Below are positions 1 to 7,728 of a stretch of 64,000 nt of DNA, piece by piece. A program made the position numbers and the translations under genes. Position 1 is the first letter of the stretch. Each line of letters starts with the position of its first letter. Source of the stretch: Rhodospirillales bacterium (GTDB lineage Bacteria > Pseudomonadota > Alphaproteobacteria > Reyranellales > Reyranellaceae); the NCBI GenBank assembly GCA_016185145.1, contig JACPOB010000099.1, forward strand, positions 98,260 through 162,259. Direction: 5' to 3'. A model generated the notes under the pieces. That model made no database searches and was not told the DNA's origin. It worked only from the letters and a program-made list of their open reading frames with translations.

Positions 1-114
1 GTGCTGGCGACGCCGCTCTGGATTCCCGAGACGGTGATGGTCGTGGGCGCCACCATGCTCCTACTGGCGCTCGCCCAGTCGATCGTGAACGACGTGCGGA
101 AGCTCGTGGCATGA
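1..114 (+). CDS. TRAP transporter small permease (DctQ-type), C-terminal fragment
   Basis: The window opens inside this frame; 37 codons remain before a TGA at 112-114. The residues form one hydrophobic helix (VMVVGATMLLLALAQSIV) followed by a short polar tail with KL, as in the last transmembrane helix of DctQ small permeases. The assignment rests mainly on position: the stop overlaps the start of a clear DctM large permease by ATGA, the normal DctQ-DctM arrangement. The 5' part and the DctP binding protein would lie upstream of the window. Confidence 0.7.
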   Translation: MLATPLWIPETVMVVGATMLLLALAQSIVNDVRKLVA

Positions 115-1418
115 GCGCCGGGCTGGAAGTCTTCATCGTCCTGGTGATCTTCCTCGGCCTGCTGGCCGCGGGAATGACCATCCCCTTCGCAATCGGCGTG
201 CCGGCGATCGTCTATCTGGTGCTGCACGGCGGCGTGCCGGCGCTGAAGGGCATCGGCCTGATGAGCTGGGGCTCGATGAACAGCTTCGCGCTCACTGCGA
301 TCCCGCTGTTCATCCTGATGGCCGAGATCATGCAGCACTCGGGCTTGAGCTTCCGCATCTATCGCGGGCTTTCCAAGCTCGTCTGCGTCATTCCTGGCGG
401 GCTACTGCAGACCAACATCGCGGGCTGCGCCCTGTTCGCGGCGATCTCGGGTTCCTCGGTGGCGACTGCGGCCGCCATCGGCACCGTGGCCCTGCCGCAG
501 CTCATCCAACGCGGCTATCACCGTCCGCTGGCGGCGGGCTCGCTGGCGGCCGGCGGCACGCTTGGCATCCTGATCCCGCCATCGATCGCCATGATCGTCT
601 ACGGCACCTTCACCGAGACGTCGGTGTCCAAGCTCTTCATGGCGGGCGTCGTGCCTGGTCTGCTGCTGACCGGGCTCTTCATGCTGTACGTCTTCGTGCA
701 CGCGCTGCTGCGGCCCGAGATCGCACCGCGCGAGAAGGGGCCGCAGAACCTCGCCGAGTTCGGCCAGGCGGTGGCCGACCTGGTGCCGTTCGCCGTCGTC
801 ATCGGCGGCACCATGGGCAGCCTCTATTTCGGCTGGGTGACGCCGACCGAGGCGGCTGCCGTCGGCTGCTTCGCAGCCGTCGTCGTCTCTTCGATCTGGG
901 GGCGGCTCGGCTGGAAGGAGCTGCGCGCCGCCATGGTCTCGTCGGTGATGATCAGCGGCAACATCCTGCTGATCGTCTACACCGCGTTCGTCTTCTCCTA
1001 TGCCATCAGCGTGGCCGGCGTCGGTGAGCAGCTCACCTCGTGGATGGTGGCGCTGAACCTGTCGCGGCTGGAGTTCTTCTTCGCGCTGTTCATCCTCTAC
1101 ACGATCCTCGGCTGTCTGGTCGAAAGCCTGGGCATGATCGTGATCACCGTGCCGCTGCTCTACCCGGTGCTGCTGAAGTACCACATCGACCCGGTGTGGT
1201 TCGGCATCATCCTGGTGCTGTTCATCGAGCTCGGCCAGATCTCGCCGCCCATCGGCATCAACCTCTTCGTCATCCAGAGCATCTGGGACGGCAAGCTTTC
1301 GGACATCGTCTGGGGCACCATCCCATTCCATCTGCTGATGTTCGTCCTGCTGGTGATGCTGGTATTCTGGCCCGACATCGCGCTCTGGCTGCCCAACCAC
1401 ATGTTTGCCCCACCATGA
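111..1418 (+). CDS. dctM: TRAP transporter large permease (DctM-type)
   Basis: A 435-residue, almost wholly hydrophobic inner-membrane protein of the length usual for DctM, the sodium-driven channel subunit of TRAP transporters for carboxylates and related acids. Family features are visible: an AISGSSVATAAAIGT stretch at about residues 111-125, GTLGILIPPS at about 149-158, and the late segment ELGQISPPIGINLFV. Its ATG overlaps the DctQ stop, and its own stop overlaps the start of the next gene (ATGA), so all three are translationally coupled. The substrate cannot be read from the permease; the coupled PEP-mutase/isocitrate-lyase-family enzyme suggests a small di- or hydroxy-carboxylate. Confidence 0.93.
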   Translation: MSAGLEVFIVLVIFLGLLAAGMTIPFAIGVPAIVYLVLHGGVPALKGIGLMSWGSMNSFALTAIPLFILMAEIMQHSGLSFRIYRGLSKLVCVIPGGLLQTNIAGCALFAAISGSSVATAAAIGTVALPQLIQRGYHRPLAAGSLAAGGTLGILIPPSIAMIVYGTFTETSVSKLFMAGVVPGLLLTGLFMLYVFVHALLRPEIAPREKGPQNLAEFGQAVADLVPFAVVIGGTMGSLYFGWVTPTEAAAVGCFAAVVVSSIWGRLGWKELRAAMVSSVMISGNILLIVYTAFVFSYAISVAGVGEQLTSWMVALNLSRLEFFFALFILYTILGCLVESLGMIVITVPLLYPVLLKYHIDPVWFGIILVLFIELGQISPPIGINLFVIQSIWDGKLSDIVWGTIPFHLLMFVLLVMLVFWPDIALWLPNHMFAPP

Positions 1419-2323
1419 CAGACCGTCACGCTGCCTATCCGACCGGCCTGAAGGACACGCCGACACGCCATCGCGCCCTGCGCCGGCGCATGGAGGCGCC
1501 GGGCATCGTCGTGGCGCCCGGCTGCTACGACTGCATCACGGCTCGGCTGGTCGAGGTCTCGGGCTTCGACGCGGCCTACGTCACGGGTTCGGGCGTGTCG
1601 ATGAGTGCGCTGGGCGCGCCCGACATGGGGGCGCTGAGCTTCGGCGAGATCCTCGATCGCGTCTGGCGCATCTGCGATTCGGTCTCGATCCCGGTGATCG
1701 CCGACGCCGACACGGGCTACGGCGGCCCGCTCAACGTCATCCGCACCATGCGCGAGTTCGAGTGCGCCGGCGTCAGCGCCGTGCAGCTCGAGGACCAGGA
1801 ATGGCCCAAGAAATGCGGCCACGAACCCGGCCGCAAGGTCGCCTCGTCACGGGAGATGGAGCAGCGCATCAAGGCCGCCGCCGATGCCCGTGTCGATGCC
1901 GACGTCATGATCGTGGCCCGCACCGACGCCATCGCCTCGGAGGGCTTCGAGGCGGCTCTCGAGCGTGCCGCGCGCTATCGCGAGGCCGGCGCCGACATCT
2001 TGTTCGTCGAGGCGCCGCCCAGCGAGGCCAATCTGGCCGAGGTGCCGAAGCGTCTCGGCGCGCCCTGCCTTGCCAACATGGTCGAAGGCGGCCGCACGCC
2101 GATCCTGCCGTTCCCGAAGCTGGAGCAGCTCGGCTTCAAGGTCGCGATCTATCCCAATTCGCTGACGCGCCTGTTCGCGCGTGTCGGCCAGGACCTGCTG
2201 GGCTCGCTCAGGAGCACGGGCAACACGGCGGCGATGGCCAACCAGATGCTGGACCATGGCCAGCTCTGGTCGCTGTTCGAGAACGAGCGCTGGCAGGCGC
2301 TGGAGAAGAAGTTCCAGGGATAG
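1415..2323 (+). CDS. Isocitrate lyase/PEP mutase superfamily enzyme
   Basis: 302 residues starting at the ATG that overlaps the dctM stop. The TIM-barrel superfamily hallmarks are present: DADTGYGG at 97-104 (Mg-binding aspartates), LED at about 125-127, and the catalytic loop KKCGH at 132-136, followed by ARTDA near 170. The KKCGH form occurs in methylisocitrate lyases, oxaloacetate decarboxylases and carboxyphosphonoenolpyruvate mutases, which cannot be separated without an alignment. The enzyme cleaves or rearranges a C-C or C-P bond of a 2-oxo or hydroxy acid in the cytoplasm. Coupling to a TRAP permease argues for breakdown of the imported acid. I would not call it prpB, since prpC and prpD are absent. 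Confidence 0.88.
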   Translation: MTDRHAAYPTGLKDTPTRHRALRRRMEAPGIVVAPGCYDCITARLVEVSGFDAAYVTGSGVSMSALGAPDMGALSFGEILDRVWRICDSVSIPVIADADTGYGGPLNVIRTMREFECAGVSAVQLEDQEWPKKCGHEPGRKVASSREMEQRIKAAADARVDADVMIVARTDAIASEGFEAALERAARYREAGADILFVEAPPSEANLAEVPKRLGAPCLANMVEGGRTPILPFPKLEQLGFKVAIYPNSLTRLFARVGQDLLGSLRSTGNTAAMANQMLDHGQLWSLFENERWQALEKKFQG

Positions 2324-2342
2324 GCGGAGCGCGCCTCATTGT

Positions 2343-2409
2343 CTTCCGGACCGCGAGCTTCCAGCTCGCTCATGAGTCATGAGCGCGCAGGATGCGCGCG
2401 GTCCAGAAG
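2343..2409. repeat. Family A palindromic repeat (copy 1)
   Basis: An imperfect inverted repeat: cttccggaccgcg at the left, a central ctcatgagtcatgagc dyad, and cgcggtccagaag at the right. It fills the gap between two convergent genes. The same skeleton (ccggaccgcg, tcatgaRtcatga, cgcggtccgg) recurs at about 5961, 9936, 34264, 42815 and 52847. It may act as a bidirectional terminator or a REP-like mobile element. Confidence 0.85.
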
Positions 2410-2429
2410 AGGCCGGCGCCCCGGCAAGA

Positions 2430-2828
2430 CTATCGCTTGCCCTTGCCGATGTGGGCGATGGCTTCGATCTCGACCAGGATCTCGGGCGCCGCGAGTGCGC
2501 TCACCTCGACCAGGGTCGAGGCCGGGAAGTCGCCCTTGAAGAACTCGGCTCGTGCTTTCCACACCTTGGTGTTGTTCTTGATGTTGGTGACGTAGATCGT
2601 GACCTTGACCACGTCGGCCATGGCGCCGCCGGCTGCTTCGACCATGCCCTTGATCTTGTTGAAGATGAGCTTGGCCTGCTCGTACTCGTCCATCTGGGCG
2701 AGCTCGGCCGGATCGGTGCCGCGCGCGGTCATGCCGGAGACGTAGGCGATGCCGTCCGACACCAGGCAGTTCGACCAGCGCTCGGGCGGCGGCTCGGGCA
2801 CGTGGGGCGATGTCACGCGGCGGATCAT
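2430..2828 (-). CDS. RidA/YjgF family protein without the canonical catalytic Arg
   Basis: 132 residues of the Rid family, seen in YVSGMTARG, an EYEQAKLIFNKIKGMVEAAG segment and the C-terminal VEIEAIA. In imine-deaminating RidA the segment reads P-A-R-S-x-V-E-V and the Arg is catalytic; here it reads FPASTLVEVSAL, with Ser/Thr there. This points to one of the Rid subgroups that lack imine deaminase activity, whose substrates are largely unknown. It lies 18 bp downstream of a Bug-type binding protein on the same strand, so the two are probably co-transcribed. It converges with the PEP-mutase-like gene, with a repeat between. Confidence 0.88.
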   Translation of the reverse strand: MIRRVTSPHVPEPPPERWSNCLVSDGIAYVSGMTARGTDPAELAQMDEYEQAKLIFNKIKGMVEAAGGAMADVVKVTIYVTNIKNNTKVWKARAEFFKGDFPASTLVEVSALAAPEILVEIEAIAHIGKGKR

Positions 2829-2846
2829 GGGCGTCTCCTCGCTTGG

Positions 2847-3812
2847 TTATTCCGGCTTGGCGCCCGTAGACTTCACCACTGGCGTCCACTTGTCGATCTC
2901 GGCCTGGATGAAGCGCGTCACCTCGGCCGGCGTCGCCGTGCTCGCTTCGGCGCCGATCTCCTCCCAGCGCTTGACCACGGCCGGCTCCTTCAGCACGGCC
3001 TGCATCTCCGTCGCCAGGCGATCGACGATCGGCTGCGGCGTCTTGGCCGGCACCGAGATGCCGAACCAGGAATAGGAGATCAGGTCGGGATAGCCGAGTT
3101 CCTTCATGGTCGGCACGTCGGGGAAGGCGGGGCTGCGCTCCTCGCTGCTGACGGCGAGCGCGCGGACCTTGCCGGCCTTGATGTGCGGCGCGGCCGACGG
3201 CAGGGAATCGAACATCGAGGGCACGTTGCCGTTGATCGTGTCGACCATGGCGGGCCCGGCGCCGCGATAGGGCACATGGACCAAGGCCGCGCCGATGACC
3301 CGCTCGAGCTGTGCGCCCAGCAGATGATTGCTCGAGCCCGCGCCCGACGTGGCATAGGCGAGCTTGCCGGACTCGGCCTTGGCGATCTCGATGTACTCCT
3401 TGAAGGTCTTTGCCTTGAAACCGGGGTTGACCACCAGGACGCTGGGATTGCGCGAGGCGATCGAGATATGGATGAAGTCGGCCATCGGGTCGAAGTCGGC
3501 GCCGCCATAGAGCGTCGGCGAGATCGACAGGCCCGAGATCACCGACATCAGCAGCGTGTAGCCATCGGGCGGCGCCTTGGCGACCAGAGCGGTGCCGACC
3601 ATGGCGCCCTTGCCGGGCTTGTTGTCGACGATGATGTTCTGGCCGAGCCGCTGCCCGAGATATTCGGCCACCATGCGGGCGATGACGTCGGTGGTGCCGC
3701 CGGGCGCGTAGGGCACGACGAGCTTGATGGGCTTGCTCGGCCAGGCTTGGGCCTGGGCAGGCAAGGACACGGCCGCCACTGAGGCGGCGATGAATGTGCG
3801 GCGAGGGATCAT
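2847..3812 (-). CDS. Bug/TctC-family periplasmic solute-binding protein
   Basis: 321 residues, the usual length of tripartite tricarboxylate transporter receptors. The N-terminus has a twin-arginine-like signal (PRRTFIAASVAAV) with likely cleavage after AQA near residue 22, then the family opening WPSKPIKLVVPYAPGG and TDVIARMVAEYLGQ. Further family blocks are VHVPYRGAGPAMVDTINGNVPSMF and VPTMKELGYPD. No TctA/TctB membrane genes are nearby, as is common for the expanded orphan Bug proteins of soil proteobacteria. It is divergent from an acyl-CoA synthetase with only about 20 bp between the starts, so the two promoters must overlap. Confidence 0.93.
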   Translation of the reverse strand: MIPRRTFIAASVAAVSLPAQAQAWPSKPIKLVVPYAPGGTTDVIARMVAEYLGQRLGQNIIVDNKPGKGAMVGTALVAKAPPDGYTLLMSVISGLSISPTLYGGADFDPMADFIHISIASRNPSVLVVNPGFKAKTFKEYIEIAKAESGKLAYATSGAGSSNHLLGAQLERVIGAALVHVPYRGAGPAMVDTINGNVPSMFDSLPSAAPHIKAGKVRALAVSSEERSPAFPDVPTMKELGYPDLISYSWFGISVPAKTPQPIVDRLATEMQAVLKEPAVVKRWEEIGAEASTATPAEVTRFIQAEIDKWTPVVKSTGAKPE

Positions 3813-3832
3813 GGCGTGAGTATACTCGGGCC

Positions 3833-5941
3833 ATGAGCCACTCCGACAAGCTGTTCACTTCGCTGTTCGAACCGCGCCGCATCGCGCTGATCGGCGCCTC
3901 CGCCGATGTCACCAAGACGACGTCGCGGCCGCAGCGCTTCCTGCGCAAGCACGGCTTCGCCGGCGAGATCCTGCCGATAAATCCCTCGCGGACCGAAATC
4001 CTGGGCGAGAGGGCCTACAAGGACCTCGACGCTGTCGGCGGCGACATCGATCACGCCTACATCCTGTTGAACGGCAAGGCTGCGGTCGATGCGCTGGCGG
4101 CGTGCGGCCGGCGCGGCGTGAAGGTGGCCTCGATCCTGGCCGGCGGCTTCGCCGATGCCGGCGCGGCGGGCGCCTCGATGCAGGATGATCTCGCGCGCAT
4201 CGTGCGCGAGACCGGCGTCCGGCTGGTCGGGCCCAACAGCATCGGCACGGTCAGCACCGATCCGGCGATGGCGCTGACCGCGAACGCGGCCTTCGCGGCC
4301 GACAAGCTGCGCGCGGGCACGTGGGGCCTGGTCAGCCAGAGCGGCAGCCTGATCGGTGCGCTGCTGTCGCGCGCCGACGCCCGCGGCATCGGCTTTTCGC
4401 GCCTGATCTCGGTCGGCAACGAGGTCGACCTCGCCGTCGGCGAGATCGCCGACATGATGGTCGACGATGCGAAGACCAACGCCATCCTGCTGTTCATGGA
4501 GACGCTGCGCGACGGCGAGCGGCTGGCGCGCGCGGCGCGGCGTGCGCATGCCGCCGGCAAGCCCGTGATCGCCTACAAGCTCGGCCGCTCCGACATCGGC
4601 CAGGAGCTCGCCAAGTCGCATACCGGCGCCATCGCCGGCTCCGACGCCACCTTCGACGCCTTCTGCCGACGTCATGGCATCGTGCGCGTGTCGATGTTCG
4701 AATCGCTGGTCGATGTGCCGGCGCTGCTGGTCGATCGCCCGCCGGCGCGCGGCAAGCGCGTGGCTGTTGCCACGACGACCGGTGGCGGCGCGGCCATGGT
4801 GGTCGACAACATGGCGATGGCCGGCCTCGACATCGCCGATCCGCCGCAGGCGCTGGTCGACTGGCTGAAGCCGCTCGGCATCGCGGCGGGCGAGGGCAAG
4901 CTGGTCGATCTCACCCTGGCCGGCGCCAAGCCCGAGATCGTCTCCGGCACGATCGAACGCCTGCTGGCCGACGACGCCAACGACGCGGCGATCTTCGTCG
5001 TCGGCTCCTCGGCGCAGTTCAATCCCGAGCTCGCCGTCGAGCCGCTGCTGAAGTTCGCCAGGTCGTCGAAACCCTTCGCGGTGGCGCTGACGCCGTCGGC
5101 CGAGAAGTCGCTGGCCCTGCTGACCGCGGCCGGCGTGCCGGCGTTCCGTCATCCCGAGTCCTGTGCCGAGGCCATGGCGGCCTGCCTGCTGCGGCCCGTG
5201 CCGCAGCCAGTCCCTGCGCTCGCCGAGCCGACGCGCCAGGCGCTCGACGCGCTCGAAGCCGGCCGCGTCAACGGCTTCGACGAGCGGCGCGCCGCCGACT
5301 TCTTCGGCGCGCTCGGCGTGCCGCTCGCCAAGGCCCTCGCCATCCCGGACGCCAAGCGCGTCGTCGCCGCCGCGGCGGAGATCGGCACGCCGGTGGTGCT
5401 GAAAATCCTGTCGCCCGATATCGCCCACAAGACCGAGGCCGGTGGCGTGGCGCTCGGCCTGCCCGACGGCCAGACGGCGGCTCTCGCCGCGCGCGAGATG
5501 GAAAGGCGCGTGAAGGCGCACAGCCCGAACGCCAGGCTGGACGGCTTTCTCATCCAGAAGATGGAGCGCGGCCTCGCCGAGGTGATCCTGGGCTTCCGAC
5601 GCGATCCACTGGTCGGGCCGACAGTCACGGTCGGCCTGGGCGGCGTGCTGGCGGAGATCTACAAGGACGCCGCGACACGCCTCGCGCCGGTCGACGAGGC
5701 CGAGGCGCGGCAGATGATCAACGAGGTAAAAGGGCTCGCCACCATCCGCGGCTATCGCAACCTGCCGCGCGGCGATGTTCCAGCGCTGGCAAGGGCGATC
5801 GCCGATTTCTCGACCCTGGCGCACAAGGCTTTTGCCGGCGTGTCGGAGGCGGAGATCAATCCGCTTCTGGTGAAACGTGAAGGCGAAGGTGTCGTTGCAG
5901 TCGACGGACTGGTGCTGCTTGAAGCCGACCTGTCATCCTAA
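3833..5941 (+). CDS. ADP-forming acyl-CoA synthetase (acetate-CoA ligase family)
   Basis: 702 residues, from the ATG giving MSHSDKLFTSLFEPRRIALIG; an in-frame ATG at 3794 would run into the divergent gene and lacks homology-like sequence. Order: CoA-binding Rossmann domain (about 8-140), succinyl-CoA-ligase-like domains with SHTGAIAGSDATFDAF whose His (about residue 263) matches the phosphorylated histidine of the family, and a C-terminal ATP-grasp domain (about 480-702) with VVLKILSPDIAHKTEAGGV. It is a single-chain alpha-beta fusion that makes acyl-CoA from a carboxylate, ATP and CoA. The last codons and the TAA lie inside a repeat-like stretch (tcatcctaagcgtagcg), so the C-terminus seems to be repeat-derived. 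Confidence 0.92.
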   Translation: MSHSDKLFTSLFEPRRIALIGASADVTKTTSRPQRFLRKHGFAGEILPINPSRTEILGERAYKDLDAVGGDIDHAYILLNGKAAVDALAACGRRGVKVASILAGGFADAGAAGASMQDDLARIVRETGVRLVGPNSIGTVSTDPAMALTANAAFAADKLRAGTWGLVSQSGSLIGALLSRADARGIGFSRLISVGNEVDLAVGEIADMMVDDAKTNAILLFMETLRDGERLARAARRAHAAGKPVIAYKLGRSDIGQELAKSHTGAIAGSDATFDAFCRRHGIVRVSMFESLVDVPALLVDRPPARGKRVAVATTTGGGAAMVVDNMAMAGLDIADPPQALVDWLKPLGIAAGEGKLVDLTLAGAKPEIVSGTIERLLADDANDAAIFVVGSSAQFNPELAVEPLLKFARSSKPFAVALTPSAEKSLALLTAAGVPAFRHPESCAEAMAACLLRPVPQPVPALAEPTRQALDALEAGRVNGFDERRAADFFGALGVPLAKALAIPDAKRVVAAAAEIGTPVVLKILSPDIAHKTEAGGVALGLPDGQTAALAAREMERRVKAHSPNARLDGFLIQKMERGLAEVILGFRRDPLVGPTVTVGLGGVLAEIYKDAATRLAPVDEAEARQMINEVKGLATIRGYRNLPRGDVPALARAIADFSTLAHKAFAGVSEAEINPLLVKREGEGVVAVDGLVLLEADLSS

Positions 5942-5960
5942 GCGTAGCGAAGGACCTTGT

Positions 5961-6065
5961 CTTGCCGGACCGCGGATCTCCAGGGCCGCTCATGAATCAT
6001 GAGCGAGCCGGAGGCTCGCGGTCCAGAAGAGCATGAGCGGGCCTGGAGGCCCGCGGTCCGGCAAG
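5961..6065. repeat. Compound family A palindromic repeat (copy 2)
   Basis: Two or three family A units fused in one element. The outermost 15-bp arms, cttgccggaccgcgg and ccgcggtccggcaag, are exact reverse complements, with inner tcatgaatcatgagc and cgcggtccagaag units between. It fills the gap between the acyl-CoA synthetase and the convergent phenylalanine hydroxylase. It may act as a bidirectional terminator. Confidence 0.85.
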
Positions 6066-6077
6066 CTTGGCCACCGA

Positions 6078-6827
6078 TCAGGCGACGCGTGTCTGCGCCG
6101 CCTCGAAGAGCTGGCGAAAGTCGTCCAGCACGAAATACGTGTCCTGCAGCTTGTCGATTTGATAGGGCCGGCGCATGACGCTGGCCGCATCAAAAGGCAG
6201 CCGCTCGACGTCGTCACCCGACATCGCGTGCTTCACTTCGGCGGCGGACGAGAGAATGCCCGCACCATAGATCTTGAGGCCCGCAGGCGTGCGGATCAGG
6301 CCGAATTCGACGGTGTACCAGTAGAGGCGCGCCAGAAGGTCGATCTTGGCGCCGGCCTCCAACGCGCGCTGGCCGTACATCTGGATGTAGTCGGCGAACA
6401 CCGGGTTGCTGAGCAGCGGCACGTGGCCAAAGAAATCGTGGAACAGGTCGGGCTCGACCAGATAGTCGATCTCGTCGCGGGTGCGGATCCACACCGTAAC
6501 CGGAAATCGCCGATGTGCCAGGTGATCGTAGAACACCGCGTCGGGAACGAGGCCCGGCACGCCGACGACGCGCCAGCCGGTCAACTTCTCCAGCCGCGCG
6601 TTCACGGTGTCGAAGTCGGGGATGGCGTCGCCGATGCCGAGCGTCTCGAGCCCCTGCACGAACTCGTCGCACGCATGCGCCTTGGCGAGCGCGGTCTGGC
6701 GCTCGACCAGCAGGCGCCAGACGGCCTGGTCTTCGTCCGAGTAATCACTGGCGTGCTGCGGCACCGTCCAGTCGGTCGCCATGCCGGCGTAGTTGCCGCG
6801 GAGGTTCTCGAGAGGGGCGATGTTCAT
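6078..6827 (-). CDS. phhA: Phenylalanine 4-monooxygenase
   Basis: 249 residues, a short single-domain bacterial enzyme without the regulatory ACT domain of animal homologues. The iron site is complete: EPDLFHDFFGHVPLL gives His130 and His135, and YWYTVEFG gives Glu174. It converts phenylalanine to tyrosine with a pterin cofactor and O2 in the cytoplasm, feeding the homogentisate route. No phhB (pterin dehydratase) or homogentisate genes are in the window. The gene is divergent from an Lrp/AsnC regulator across 111 bp, so control by that regulator (and aromatic amino acids) is likely but inferred. Confidence 0.96.
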   Translation of the reverse strand: MNIAPLENLRGNYAGMATDWTVPQHASDYSDEDQAVWRLLVERQTALAKAHACDEFVQGLETLGIGDAIPDFDTVNARLEKLTGWRVVGVPGLVPDAVFYDHLAHRRFPVTVWIRTRDEIDYLVEPDLFHDFFGHVPLLSNPVFADYIQMYGQRALEAGAKIDLLARLYWYTVEFGLIRTPAGLKIYGAGILSSAAEVKHAMSGDDVERLPFDAASVMRRPYQIDKLQDTYFVLDDFRQLFEAAQTRVA

Positions 6828-6924
6828 GTCCTGAATATGGGAAGCAGGGCCGTAGGGAATCCCGGCGAAGTTGGGCTGTCGTAAGGCCCCGAAAGGCGAT
6901 AATATCCATAAAATTGATCTTATT

Positions 6925-6939
6925 TAGGGATAATCCCTA
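6925..6939. promoter_or_regulatory. Perfect palindrome overlapping the Lrp gene RBS and start (putative operator)
   Basis: TAGGGAT-A-ATCCCTA is a perfect 15-bp palindrome in an AT-rich island between the divergent phhA and Lrp-type genes. Its AGGGA is the only plausible Shine-Dalgarno for the regulator, and its last base is the A of the ATG. It could be an autoregulatory operator or an RNA hairpin hiding the RBS. Confidence 0.6.
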
Positions 6940-7430
6940 TGATTGAATTGGATGACATAGACAGACGCATCGTCGCCGCCTTGCAGGCCGAGGGGCGGCT
7001 GCCGATCGTCGACCTCGCCCAGCGCGTCGGCCTGTCGCCCACGCCCTGCCAGCGTCGCGTGAAGCGCCTGGAAGAAGAAGGGGTGATCACGCGCTACGCC
7101 GCGCTGGTCTCGCCGCCAGCGATAGGGCTCGGCCTGCAGGCGCTGGTTCAGGTGACGCTCGACGATCACTCGGAGAAAATCGTCGAAGCCTTCGAGGCCG
7201 AGATCCGTGCACGGCCCGAGGTCGTGGCCTGCTATGCCGTGACCGGCGACATGGATTTCCTGCTGCATGTGCTGACGCCCGACCTCGCGAGCTTCAGCGA
7301 CTTTGCGCTGAAGGCGCTGCTGCGCATGCCGGGCGTTCGCGGCACGCGCTCGTCCTTCATCATGCAGGCGGTGAAGACCGATCTCGCCTGGGCGCCGATT
7401 CCTCAGCCACAAGCCAAGGTGCGTCGTTAG
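6939..7430 (+). CDS. Lrp/AsnC family transcriptional regulator (probably controls phhA)
   Basis: 163 residues. The N-terminal winged helix-turn-helix (DDIDRRIVAALQ, DLAQRVGLSPTPCQRRVKRLEEEGVI, about 4-60) is followed by the RAM ligand-binding and oligomerisation domain (about 70-150; RPEVVACYAVTGDMDFLLHV). Members bind amino acids and act at divergent promoters. Being head-to-head with phenylalanine hydroxylase makes phenylalanine or tyrosine the likely effector. The start is fixed by AGGGA eight bases upstream, inside a perfect palindrome. Its stop overlaps the stop of the convergent small gene by 4 bp. Confidence 0.94.
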   Translation: MIELDDIDRRIVAALQAEGRLPIVDLAQRVGLSPTPCQRRVKRLEEEGVITRYAALVSPPAIGLGLQALVQVTLDDHSEKIVEAFEAEIRARPEVVACYAVTGDMDFLLHVLTPDLASFSDFALKALLRMPGVRGTRSSFIMQAVKTDLAWAPIPQPQAKVRR

Positions 7431-7723
7431 ACGCCGTACTCGGGAGATTCCAGCGGAGGAACCGTCTCGGGCTGCGCCGGCGCCGGCACGCTGAAGGCCT
7501 TGTTGCGCAACAGGTCTTCCATGATGGCGATGCCCTTCTGGAAATCGCCCCTCTCGCAGTCGATTTCCGCGCCAATGCGCGTGTGGTTGCGTCTGCCGTC
7601 CGAGTTGTTGCTGCGGCCGACGCCGTACCGGTCGTAGAAAGAAATGAGCTGGCGGCAGCGCGCCGCCGGGCTGACGGTCGCCTGCGCCAGCTGGGCCGCC
7701 ACGAGGAGGGCAACGATCTCCAT
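7427..7723 (-). CDS. Small hypothetical protein
   Basis: 98 residues, not recognised. It begins with a short hydrophobic stretch (MEIVALLVAAQLAQATVSP) that may be a signal peptide with cleavage near Ala15. The rest is polar, with CRQLISFYDRYGVGR, IGAEIDCERGDFQKGIAIMEDLLRNK and a proline-rich tail; the CERGDFQKGIAIME pattern recalls one TPR-like helical hairpin. The start lies 5 bp after the stop of the upstream threonine-dehydratase-like gene, so the pair is probably one transcript. Two cysteines could form a disulfide if exported. Confidence 0.65.
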   Translation of the reverse strand: MEIVALLVAAQLAQATVSPAARCRQLISFYDRYGVGRSNNSDGRRNHTRIGAEIDCERGDFQKGIAIMEDLLRNKAFSVPAPAQPETVPPLESPEYGV

Positions 7724-7728
7724 GAGCC

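Noticed and set aside
402..1466. Long minus-strand open frame opposite dctM
   Set aside because: Arg/His/Asp-rich composition with no family sequence; a shadow of the dctM codon pattern.
2377..3948. 523-codon minus-strand open frame across RidA and the Bug protein
   Set aside because: It is another frame of two clear genes, with low-complexity Arg-rich sequence.
3809..5824. 671-codon open frame opposite the acyl-CoA synthetase
   Set aside because: Antisense shadow in GC-rich DNA; no domains and no start signals.
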